From positions 1 to 22,349 of the forward strand of contig CAJJRX010000032.1 of the NCBI GenBank assembly GCA_905194315.1: a stretch of DNA of 22,349 bases, in the 5' to 3' direction. How positions within the stretch are numbered: position 1 is the stretch's first letter; each line of letters starts with the position of its first letter. The stretch comes from an uncultured Sutterella sp. (lineage in GTDB: Bacteria; Pseudomonadota; Gammaproteobacteria; Burkholderiales; Burkholderiaceae_F). The notes under the pieces are model-generated. The model worked only from the letters and a program-made list of their open reading frames with translations. It did no database searches and was not told the DNA's origin. The translations under genes were made by a program, and so were the position numbers. Below are positions 1 to 6,965 of this stretch, in pieces.

Positions 1-36
1 ACTGGTTAGGAATTCTCAATCAGAATTTTCTTCCAC

Positions 37-369
37 ATGTATGCCTCAAGAGCCGAAATGTTTCATTCCGACGCCGTACTTTATATAAAAATAAAGTATT
101 GGGATGCTCAATGGATTTTGATTGACACAATTGCCAAAGTAACTGTGGAATATGCTTTGTACAAGACTGATGGCACTTTGCTGTATAAAAATGAATTTAC
201 CCATGCTAGGGGAAATGGCAGTAGCGGTGGAGGGTTAATTGGTCTGGTTGTGCAGACAGCAATGGCTGCTGTCACGAGAGCGCTTCCTGACTACAAGTTA
301 GTTTCTACTGAAGCAAACTTTTATATCACGCAAACCTGGGAAAACGGCCCCTACATAGCAACAAAATAG
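37..369 (+). CDS. DUF799/GNA1162-like lipoprotein, C-terminal part (probably truncated or disrupted)
   Basis: The 110 residues match my memory of the second half of the DUF799 (GNA1162-type) outer-membrane lipoprotein family: a DAVLYIKIKYW strand near the start, a central strand region, then a Gly-rich SGGGLIGLVVQ segment about 65 residues in. Family members are roughly 200 residues with an N-terminal lipobox; that half is missing. The frame has a TAG at 7-9, ten codons before the ATG, and there is no Shine-Dalgarno in front of the ATG. The homology also seems to begin at or before the ATG. So this is more likely the tail of a gene broken by a frameshift or nonsense change near the window edge than a complete short gene. 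Its base composition is clearly more AT-rich than the genes to its right. In other bacteria DUF799 proteins often sit with CsgG-like and DUF4810 lipoproteins; those would lie outside this window. The precise cellular role is not established. Confidence 0.6.
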   Translation: MYASRAEMFHSDAVLYIKIKYWDAQWILIDTIAKVTVEYALYKTDGTLLYKNEFTHARGNGSSGGGLIGLVVQTAMAAVTRALPDYKLVSTEANFYITQTWENGPYIATK

Positions 370-377
370 TAAGCTAG

Positions 378-413
378 CAAAAGGTTCTCAAGTACTGAGA
401 ACCTTTTGTTTTT
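378..413 (+). terminator. Rho-independent terminator between convergent genes
   Basis: A perfect 13-bp stem (378-390 pairs with 396-408) with the 5-nt loop AGTAC is followed by a T run at 409-413. It starts 8 bp after the DUF799 stop codon. The stem also carries A residues on its left side, so it could act in both directions for the converging nicotinamidase transcript. Confidence 0.9.
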
Positions 414-427
414 ATTCTTATTGTCGC

Positions 428-976
428 TTAAAGCACAATTATGCCACGCGTCTTGAGTTCAGCGATCACCTTCTCAACGCTGCCCTCATCAACGTAGCCC
501 ACGCCCTCGCGAAGCACAATCACATTGCGCCCGGAGCGCACGAGATCGAGTGCGGTTTCCTTCACGCAGTATTCAAGCGCAATACCGGCAACAATCACGT
601 CGTGTCCGAGCACGTCGTCAAGCGTTTTTCCGGCGGCATTTTTCCCGAGAAAAGCGGAATACTCCTCAACCGCATCATCTCTGCCTTTGAGGAAAAGATT
701 TTCCGCGCCGGGACGGTTCTTCGGGTCGCTGACGCGATCGAATGCGCTCGAGAGTGCCGCACCGCTTGTGCCGGCAACACAGTGCACAGGCCACGTTCCG
801 CCGTTTTCGGCAAAAGAGCCGTTCTGAGGACTGTGCCAGTCGGACGTGTAGCGGGCACTGACCACCGCACCGTTCATAAAGTCCACCAGGTAATTCACTG
901 CCTGCTGTGCATGCGCACAGGCCAGTGTTCCGTCAATAAAATCATTCTGTGCGTCGACGATCACAAGATCCGTCAT
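428..976 (-). CDS. pncA: Nicotinamidase (isochorismatase-like cysteine hydrolase)
   Basis: The predicted 182-residue cytoplasmic enzyme converts nicotinamide to nicotinate plus ammonia in NAD salvage (family knowledge). All hallmark residues are visible: catalytic Asp8 in VDAQNDF, Lys97 in FLKGRD and Cys137 in GIALEYC, plus metal ligands Asp46 and His48 in SDWH and His65 in WPVHC. This is the complete PncA pattern, which favours nicotinamidase over a generic isochorismatase relative. A longer frame opens at 1027, but the ATG at 976 is chosen because GGAGGT sits 6 nt upstream and because the family begins just before the DAQNDF motif. It lies 50 bp downstream of the LysR gene on the same strand and may be cotranscribed with it. 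Nothing in the sequence ties NAD salvage directly to the reductase operon upstream. Confidence 0.88.
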   Translation of the reverse strand: MTDLVIVDAQNDFIDGTLACAHAQQAVNYLVDFMNGAVVSARYTSDWHSPQNGSFAENGGTWPVHCVAGTSGAALSSAFDRVSDPKNRPGAENLFLKGRDDAVEEYSAFLGKNAAGKTLDDVLGHDVIVAGIALEYCVKETALDLVRSGRNVIVLREGVGYVDEGSVEKVIAELKTRGIIVL

Positions 977-1026
977 ATCTACCTCCGTTACTCTGAAACT
1001 TCTCCCCTCAAGACCGTGACCCGGCA

Positions 1027-1983
1027 CTACCAGTACTCATAAGAGCCGATCTTGGCAGCCGCAATTTCACGGCTCTTCCGGGAAACCTCTTTATTATGCG
1101 CTGTCCACCAGATGGCAAAATCATGCACCACCTCGGAGGTTGCCTCCCGGTCACGGCGGGTCACCACACTGAGAATCTGAGGCTTGCGCCGCCAACCCTC
1201 CAGCACCCGGACAACCCTGCCGGCTGCGATTTCGTCTGCAAGATGAATGGCGGCGCAGTCCACAACGATGCCGAGCTCATCGAGCATCATATGGTTGAGC
1301 GTGAGCTGTGCATCCGTCATAAAGACATTTTTCCATTTGATGGCAGGAGACACATTTCCCGCCTCATCAAAGAGGTAACTTGTTCTCTGGTGCATCCCCT
1401 GCCGCAGCAGCAGCCCGGTGTGATATTTGAGATCGTCAATTGTCTCGGGTTTGCCGTACTTTTCAACATACCCTCTGGCCGCCAGCGGCACGGTATTGGA
1501 CTGAATGCAGAAGCGTACCACCAGCTCGGGATGACTCACAGGACGGTCAATCAGCGCCACATCCACTCTGCCGTTGAGCACATCCTCAACCGGGCACGAT
1601 GAGCAGAGATAAAAATGCACCCCCGGATTGCGCAGTGAGTACTGGAAAAGATGGTCGTGATAGAAGATCTGGTTCAGATCGGTCGGTGCGGAGACGGTGA
1701 TGATACTGTTGGTATCCTCCGCAAACATCTCCCGGACTTCGGACATCCCCGAGGTGAGCGGCTGAATCGTGTCTACGAGCACCCGCCCTTTGGGGGTGAG
1801 ACGGAACGGACGGCGTTTTCTGTCCAGCAGCCGCACACCCATCTCGTTTTCAATGTCACTCACCATGTGAGAAACAGTCGGCGGGTCCAGATCCACAATA
1901 GAGGCGGCGCCCGAGATGGAACCTGTTTTAGCCACCGCTAAAAAGGCCCGCCACGCCAGCAGATTGTCGAGGGTCGATTTCAT
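1027..1983 (-). CDS. LysR-family transcriptional regulator
   Basis: The 318 residues have the standard LysR plan. An N-terminal winged helix-turn-helix spans about residues 8-66, with the recognition region GSISGAASIVDLDPPTVSHM followed by the wing sequence DRKRRPFRLTPKG. A linker helix and a periplasmic-binding-like effector domain (about 93-300) follow. Length is normal for the family. The gene lies 59 bp downstream of the NapH-GltD fusion on the same strand, so it could be the last part of the reductase operon or have its own promoter in that short gap. LysR regulators often control adjacent genes and bind dyads containing T-N11-A. The dyads between 9834 and 10365 are candidate targets, but that is inference. 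The small-molecule effector is not predictable from the sequence. Confidence 0.9.
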   Translation of the reverse strand: MKSTLDNLLAWRAFLAVAKTGSISGAASIVDLDPPTVSHMVSDIENEMGVRLLDRKRRPFRLTPKGRVLVDTIQPLTSGMSEVREMFAEDTNSIITVSAPTDLNQIFYHDHLFQYSLRNPGVHFYLCSSCPVEDVLNGRVDVALIDRPVSHPELVVRFCIQSNTVPLAARGYVEKYGKPETIDDLKYHTGLLLRQGMHQRTSYLFDEAGNVSPAIKWKNVFMTDAQLTLNHMMLDELGIVVDCAAIHLADEIAAGRVVRVLEGWRRKPQILSVVTRRDREATSEVVHDFAIWWTAHNKEVSRKSREIAAAKIGSYEYW

Positions 1984-2042
1984 GGTCAGTCTTGCTCTGG
2001 TTGCGCAAAAGTCCCTACCATTATAGAAATCCGTTCAACGGT

Positions 2043-4202
2043 TTATGCCGTTTTTTTGTTTCGTCTTTCGTTTTCAAGGAAATCCGCGATTTCAAGTCCT
2101 GCGAGCCTGCCGTCGCCGGCTGCGGAAGCCACCAGATCTGCACCACGCACACGGTCGCCGCCTGCGTACAGTCTGTCTACGGACGTCTGCATACTGCCGG
2201 CGCGAAGCACAATCCGGTGTTCAGCATCAAACTGTACGCCGAGCGCTTCGAGCTCTTTGTCGGGAAGCGGTGTAAAGCCGAACGCCACCAGAACCAGACC
2301 GGCCGGTATCAGTCTGCCGTCGGCAAGCGCAATGCCACTGACGGAACCATCAGACTCTCTCTGAACGCGAACCGCCTCTGCCGAGCCAATAATCTCAACA
2401 CCCCTATCCTGCAGTGCCTGACGGGCAGCGGGACCGATTCGCATCCTGGAGAGGTCGTTACGGTAGAGCACAGACACCGAGGCTGCGCCAAGGCGCACCG
2501 CCTCACTCGCGCAGTCGTAGGCTGTGAGCCCGCCACCGAGTACCGCAACATGACGCCCGCGGACTGTAACCGGCCGCAAGGCTGTCTGCACGGCCTCACC
2601 CGGACAGGTCTGTGCGAGAAAATCAATGGCCTGAATCACATCCCGGCCTTCGCTGCCGGGAACCTCCAGCGGACGGGGCGCTTTTGCGCCAGCCGCGATA
2701 AACACCGCATCATAGTTTTCGAGCAGATCCATGTAGGACATGTCCCGCCCTGCCCGGCGGTTGCAGTAGAACTGCACACCGGCGGCTTCGAGCGCTGAAA
2801 TGCGGGTTCTGACGATCCGTTTATCGAGTTTCCCGGCGGGAATTCCGTAGGTGAGAAGCCCGCCCGGCGTGCTGTTTTCGTCATAGATATCCGCACCGAT
2901 CCCCCGCTCGACAAGCGCGCCGGCGCAGGCAAGACCCGCGGGGCCTGCCCCGACAATCGCCACCCGCTTTGAACTTCTGATCTGAAGCCGCCGGAGTTCG
3001 CCGCGGCGCATGGCAATATCAGCGACCGTCTGCTCAAGCGCATGTATCGCCACCGGCGCATCGAGGCGCGAGCGCGCACATGCCTTTTCGCACAACCTCT
3101 CGCGCGGACAGACACGGGAGCAGATCTCGGGAAGCGCACCGGCTTCAAACATGATTTTTGCCGCCGCCCGCGGTCTGTTCTCACGCAGACACTGCATCCA
3201 CTCGGAGATATTCTGGTGGGCAGGACAGGACTGCTCGCACTCGCCACAGAGCACACAGCGTTCACTTTCAGCTTTTGCCCACTTTGTGAGCGCACTGATA
3301 TCCCCGTCCGGGGGCAGCGGCGGCACCGTGGCAGAGGCCGCGCCAGTCTGTTCAGGTGTGATCCGGTAGGCCTCCACAGGCTCATGCCTGCCTACCACCG
3401 GGAATGTTATTGCCCCGGCAGGACAGTTCTCGGCACACACATGGCACTTGGTGCACCGCGAGAGATCCCCGCCTCTGGTCGGATCAAGTTCCTCGGGGCA
3501 GACCTTGTGGCAGACATTGCAGTCAATGCCCTGCAGTCGCAGGCATTTTCCCGGGTTGATGCTCGGGCGGAAAAACCGGTTAAAACGGGCAATGAGCGAC
3601 GTGAGTGCTCCGAGCGGACAGAGCTGGTGACACCAGCGGCGGAAAACCACAATTTCAAGAATCAGAAAACCCAGAAAAAGGGCAATGTTCCAGTCGGCAA
3701 TGCCCGTATGAAAGAGTCCTCCGAGACCGATCACCACACCGAAAGTGAGTCCGACAGGACAGATGAGACAGAAAACCGGAAAACCGAAGACGGCCGATGA
3801 GCAGAGCGCGCCGGCGAGCACCACGAGCGGTCCCGTATGCTGTGCGGCGGGCTTCGTCTTTTTCTGTACACTCACAATCGGAATGACGCGGCGCTTTACT
3901 GCCTTTTCTCTAACCCCGAAACACTTTTCAATCAATGGTGTCGGACACATCCAGCCGCAAAACACCCGGCCGAGAAGAAGGATGAGGATAACGGCAACCG
4001 TGAGCCCGGCCACGGCTCTGAGCGTTATCGAGCCGCCAGCCACCCAGGACTCCAGACCGCCGAGCGGGCAGATGAGCGACAGCACACCGGGGCCGAAAGA
4101 GGACAGTGTCCCCCAGCCGCTGTGCCAGACAAGACCGGCCGCTGTGAGGGCAATAAAGAGTGCGATGCCTGCAAACCGCCATGCTGATAGATGTTTCATC
4201 AT
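2043..4202 (-). CDS. NapH-like membrane polyferredoxin fused to a GltD-like FAD/NAD(P)H oxidoreductase
   Basis: A single polypeptide of about 719 residues. Numbering here counts from the GTG at 4205. Residues 10-195 hold several membrane segments with NapH/NosR-type motifs CGWMCP (83-88), CLICP (146-150) and CHQLCP (192-197). Two cytoplasmic 4Fe-4S sites follow: Cys221/229/232/236 and Cys251/254/257/261. From about 305 the GltD fold starts, with its own Cys sets (317/320/323/327 and 362/366/372/376), an FAD-binding GAGPAG at 419-424, TPGGLLTYGIP near 446-456, and a second nucleotide site VLGGGLTAYD at 555-564. Start: the upstream gene stops as TGATG, so ATG 4202 overlaps that stop, with GGAGG 4 nt upstream; the GTG at 4205 and ATG at 4199 are alternatives. 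I infer it passes electrons between NAD(P)H and the membrane or periplasm, either feeding or drawing on the reductase encoded upstream. The domain calls are secure; the direction of electron flow is not. Confidence 0.88.
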   Translation of the reverse strand: MMKHLSAWRFAGIALFIALTAAGLVWHSGWGTLSSFGPGVLSLICPLGGLESWVAGGSITLRAVAGLTVAVILILLLGRVFCGWMCPTPLIEKCFGVREKAVKRRVIPIVSVQKKTKPAAQHTGPLVVLAGALCSSAVFGFPVFCLICPVGLTFGVVIGLGGLFHTGIADWNIALFLGFLILEIVVFRRWCHQLCPLGALTSLIARFNRFFRPSINPGKCLRLQGIDCNVCHKVCPEELDPTRGGDLSRCTKCHVCAENCPAGAITFPVVGRHEPVEAYRITPEQTGAASATVPPLPPDGDISALTKWAKAESERCVLCGECEQSCPAHQNISEWMQCLRENRPRAAAKIMFEAGALPEICSRVCPRERLCEKACARSRLDAPVAIHALEQTVADIAMRRGELRRLQIRSSKRVAIVGAGPAGLACAGALVERGIGADIYDENSTPGGLLTYGIPAGKLDKRIVRTRISALEAAGVQFYCNRRAGRDMSYMDLLENYDAVFIAAGAKAPRPLEVPGSEGRDVIQAIDFLAQTCPGEAVQTALRPVTVRGRHVAVLGGGLTAYDCASEAVRLGAASVSVLYRNDLSRMRIGPAARQALQDRGVEIIGSAEAVRVQRESDGSVSGIALADGRLIPAGLVLVAFGFTPLPDKELEALGVQFDAEHRIVLRAGSMQTSVDRLYAGGDRVRGADLVASAAGDGRLAGLEIADFLENERRNKKTA

Positions 4203-4831
4203 CACCCCTCCACCCGTTGACGCCGTACCTCTACACCACGCTCGCTTGAGCCCGTAAAGGAACGCAGAACATTCGCCGGACAGATATCTACACAGCGTCC
4301 GCAGCCGGTACAGCGCTCCGCGATAATCTGCGGAACGTGATCCCGGGTGAGCGTAATGGCTTTTTCGTGACAGATCTCAAAGCACTTGCTGCATCCGCCG
4401 GTACGAAGCGCAATGCATTTTTCCGTAATCTCCGCCAGTCCGATCGCTTCGGGCTTGTGCCCGAGAGCGGCCGGCTTGAGCGGTTTAAGCGCGCCAGTGG
4501 GACACACGGCAGTGCATTTCATGCAGAACGTGCACCAGCCCTGGTGGAAGTCCATCACCGGGGTTCTCGCCTGCAGAAATCCGTCACTGAGGCGGGCGGT
4601 CGAGATGCAGTGCTGGGGACAGACACTGCGGCAGCGGTCACATTTGATGCACAGCGCCTGAAACTGCTGAGCATCAGCCGCCCCCGGCGGGCGCAGAAGT
4701 TCCCCTGCCTCACCGGAACGGGCCAGAAAGCCGAGCACAAAAAGACCAATCGTGCCGGCACCACCGACAAGGAGTTCACGGCGGTCAATACCCGCCGCTG
4801 CCATGTCTTTTGTTTTTGCGTCCCCGGTCAT
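4202..4831 (-). CDS. NapG-like Tat-type 4Fe-4S ferredoxin
   Basis: The 209-residue protein begins with a twin-arginine-type leader (IDRRELLVGG at 15-24, then a hydrophobic stretch), suggesting Tat export or a membrane-anchored periplasmic position. Four 4Fe-4S sites follow: Cys61/64/67/71, Cys100/103/106/110, Cys139/147/150/154 and Cys174/177/180/184. This is the NapG/MauM layout. The longer frame upstream to 4972 is rejected because its extra 47 residues are Arg-rich and overlap the TorD-like gene. ATG 4831 has AGGGA just upstream and lies 25 bp after the TorD-like stop. Its stop overlaps the start of the NapH-GltD fusion, the same G-H order found in nap operons. NapG is known to take electrons from NapH and hand them to a periplasmic partner; here the partner would most plausibly be the molybdoenzyme at the head of the operon, which is inference. 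Confidence 0.85.
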   Translation of the reverse strand: MTGDAKTKDMAAAGIDRRELLVGGAGTIGLFVLGFLARSGEAGELLRPPGAADAQQFQALCIKCDRCRSVCPQHCISTARLSDGFLQARTPVMDFHQGWCTFCMKCTAVCPTGALKPLKPAALGHKPEAIGLAEITEKCIALRTGGCSKCFEICHEKAITLTRDHVPQIIAERCTGCGRCVDICPANVLRSFTGSSERGVEVRRQRVEG

Positions 4832-4856
4832 TTCCCTGCCCCCCGCCGAAAATCGT

Positions 4857-5525
4857 TCAGCCCGCCGCTGGAATATCCGTGTACGCCGCCTTCTCCGTCT
4901 CAAGGAAACCCTCGAGCATGTAGGAGAGTCCGCGGTAGAAATCACCGCCCGGACAGCGGCGGATATCCTCACAGAAGGCCGGCACCCAGTTCAGGAGATG
5001 TGCACGCAGGAAGTTGGCAATGTACAGCTGCGTGTTTTCAAACTTCTCCCTGTCCCCGTTTTCAAGATAAGCTCTGGCGTCTCCGTAGAACTCCGCCACG
5101 GCAAAGAGTTCAAGTCCGAGGTGATCATCAAAAAGATTGCTGTCAATTTTTTTGAAATTCGAGGCTTTAAAGATCTTGTAGACCTCCTCGTAGGCATCCT
5201 GCGCGACAAGACGCTCAGGGCTCGTGTACACGGACTCAAACGGGAAGGCACAGACCTCATCGGCCACCCCTGCTCCGAGGAAGATACGCGCGTACTGGGC
5301 AGCCAGATCATCGAGCGCCTCTTCGGTGGTGAGCGTCTCGAGTGCGCCGAGAAAGAGTTTGAGCCCACGGTCATAGGTCTTCTGCCCGATTTCCGAAAGA
5401 TTTGCCTGACGGATCAGATCAAGCGTTGCCCGGTCTGCCTCTTTGTAAAAGAGGTTTCCAAGCATCAAATACATTGCCTGCTTCATATCGAGCCAGTCAG
5501 CCGTTTCCTTGTCTTCGCTACTCAT
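4857..5525 (-). CDS. TorD/DmsD-family molybdoenzyme chaperone
   Basis: The 222-residue, all-helical, soluble protein has TorD/DmsD family landmarks: YARIFLGAG at 78-86, the PFESVYTSPE loop at 95-104, and an EFYGDARAYLEN-like helix in the C-terminal half. These chaperones bind the Tat leader of a molybdoenzyme in the cytoplasm, hold back export until the cofactor is inserted, and are usually specific to one partner. The partner here is presumably the Tat-leader catalytic subunit encoded four genes upstream in the same operon. ATG 5525 has AAGGA 8 nt upstream and follows the DmsC-like stop by 12 bp, so cotranscription is close to certain. Confidence 0.87.
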   Translation of the reverse strand: MSSEDKETADWLDMKQAMYLMLGNLFYKEADRATLDLIRQANLSEIGQKTYDRGLKLFLGALETLTTEEALDDLAAQYARIFLGAGVADEVCAFPFESVYTSPERLVAQDAYEEVYKIFKASNFKKIDSNLFDDHLGLELFAVAEFYGDARAYLENGDREKFENTQLYIANFLRAHLLNWVPAFCEDIRRCPGGDFYRGLSYMLEGFLETEKAAYTDIPAAG

Positions 5526-5537
5526 ACTGCAATCCTT

Positions 5538-6341
5538 TTAAAAAATTTCCGCGCCGGGCATACCGATCAGAAACACAGCACAGTGAAATGCCGCCGCCCC
5601 GGTCACCAGTCCTGCCAGTGCGGCAATTTTGAGCACGGTGGAGCGGGTGCGCCGCAGCACAGCGAGCGGCAGCACAATGCCGGCAATCGCAGCCGCCGCC
5701 CAGATAACCGTGCGGGTATCCTGAGAGAAAAACTGGATAAAACCTCCCGCAAGACCGTTTTTCCCCAGATAAATCATGTACAAAAGCATCGGCACCGCAG
5801 AAAGCACGCCGAGTGCCACAGTCCCTGCCCCGGTCCGGATTTCCCGTCCGCAGGCTCTGCAGAGAATCTGCACACTCAACAGGGCACCGGTAATGTAATA
5901 ACCGATGAATACCGCAGGAATAAGCGCCGTGTTCCACGCTGCCTTCCAGGGCATCATCATGGCCGACCCCGTGGCCGTCAGCAGCCCGAGGGTGCTGAGC
6001 GCACAGAGTGCGGCAAGAATCCGCATGACCCGCCATTCCACACCCCGGTACTGAAGCAGTCCGTATACGGCTAGCAGCAGTGCCGAGCTTGCAGAAAGCA
6101 TGGCCATCGGAAAAATGGAGGATGTCGGGTTGCTCAACACCCCCATGATGAGTTGAGGACGACCGAGGCTCAGCAGCAGGAAGACGAATCCGGCGATCAG
6201 GCCGGCAAATGCAACCAGAGCAAACTTCACCAGCGGCGTGACTCTGAGTGAGTTCCACTCACCGTACGCCAGTGCTGTCGAGAGTCCTGCCGCAAGCGTA
6301 CTCAGTGCGGCAAAAACCATCATTGCCCATTCGTTTCCCAT
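5538..6341 (-). CDS. DmsC-like membrane anchor subunit
   Basis: The 267 residues are very hydrophobic and can be parsed as about eight membrane helices (roughly 5-25, 38-60, 78-98, 105-127, 138-160, 175-195, 205-225, 232-258). The small polar loops and the N-terminal EWAMMVFAALSTLAAG start recall the DmsC family. In DmsABC the anchor oxidises menaquinol and passes electrons to DmsB. The gene sits 27 bp after the DmsB-like ferredoxin and directly before the TorD-like chaperone, the expected order for a dms-type operon. An NrfD/PsrC anchor is the alternative for a Cys-ligated enzyme, but the eight-helix pattern and length suit DmsC better. The ribosome-binding site is weak, so coupling to dmsB translation is plausible. 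Confidence 0.82.
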   Translation of the reverse strand: MGNEWAMMVFAALSTLAAGLSTALAYGEWNSLRVTPLVKFALVAFAGLIAGFVFLLLSLGRPQLIMGVLSNPTSSIFPMAMLSASSALLLAVYGLLQYRGVEWRVMRILAALCALSTLGLLTATGSAMMMPWKAAWNTALIPAVFIGYYITGALLSVQILCRACGREIRTGAGTVALGVLSAVPMLLYMIYLGKNGLAGGFIQFFSQDTRTVIWAAAAIAGIVLPLAVLRRTRSTVLKIAALAGLVTGAAAFHCAVFLIGMPGAEIF

Positions 6342-6368
6342 AATTTGAGCCCCGGTCAGTTTCAGGTG

Positions 6369-6962
6369 TTAGCCCATCTTCGGCGGATTATCCTGCCAGG
6401 GAGCAGTCTTCTTGTGCAGGATGTAGCGCACGGTCGGATGGTTGCCCGAATCGGGCAGCGAGTGCACGTTTTCCGGCCCGGCCGCGGCAATGGCCTTGCT
6501 CACGTCGCTCTGCGGGTCATCAATATCCCCGAAGAAACGGGCTTTCGCGCAGCAGACCTTCACGCAGGCAGGCTTTTCGCCGATGGCCTGCAGATGGTTG
6601 CAGAGCGTGCACTTTTCCACCACCTTCTTCTCTTCGTTGAAGGTGCGTGCACCGTACGGGCACGCTGCCATGCAGCGTTTGCAGCCGATGCACTTTTCCT
6701 TATTCACAAGAATCTGACCGTCTTCGGTGCGGTACGATGCACCGGTCGGGCACACACTCACGCAGGGCGCGTTCTTGCAGCTCTGGCAGACATGCGGCAG
6801 GAAGTACTGCTTGACATCGGGAAATTCGCCGATGGGACCGATCGAGAGAACCTTGTTGTAGTGCATACCGAGCGGAATGTTGTTTTCCTGCTTGCAGGCG
6901 ACTTCACAGGCAAAACACCCAACGCATCGATCCAGGTCAATAACTAATGTTTTCTGTGTCAT
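6369..6962 (-). CDS. DmsB-like electron-transfer subunit with four 4Fe-4S clusters
   Basis: The 197-residue iron-sulfur protein has 16 Cys in the DmsB/PhsB/NrfC spacing: Cys13/16/19/23, Cys59/62/67/71, Cys91/94/97/101 and Cys118/121/133/137. It carries no leader of its own, as expected for a subunit that is co-exported with the Tat-bearing catalytic partner. It relays electrons from the membrane anchor to the molybdenum subunit. The ATG at 6962 lies only 3 nt past the catalytic-subunit stop, with a GGAG inside the end of that gene, so translation is probably coupled. The fourth site reads CVKVCCAKAR, an extra adjacent Cys within an otherwise standard motif. Family assignment is firm; naming it as a DMSO-specific subunit is not. 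Confidence 0.9.
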   Translation of the reverse strand: MTQKTLVIDLDRCVGCFACEVACKQENNIPLGMHYNKVLSIGPIGEFPDVKQYFLPHVCQSCKNAPCVSVCPTGASYRTEDGQILVNKEKCIGCKRCMAACPYGARTFNEEKKVVEKCTLCNHLQAIGEKPACVKVCCAKARFFGDIDDPQSDVSKAIAAAGPENVHSLPDSGNHPTVRYILHKKTAPWQDNPPKMG

Positions 6963-6965
6963 GGT

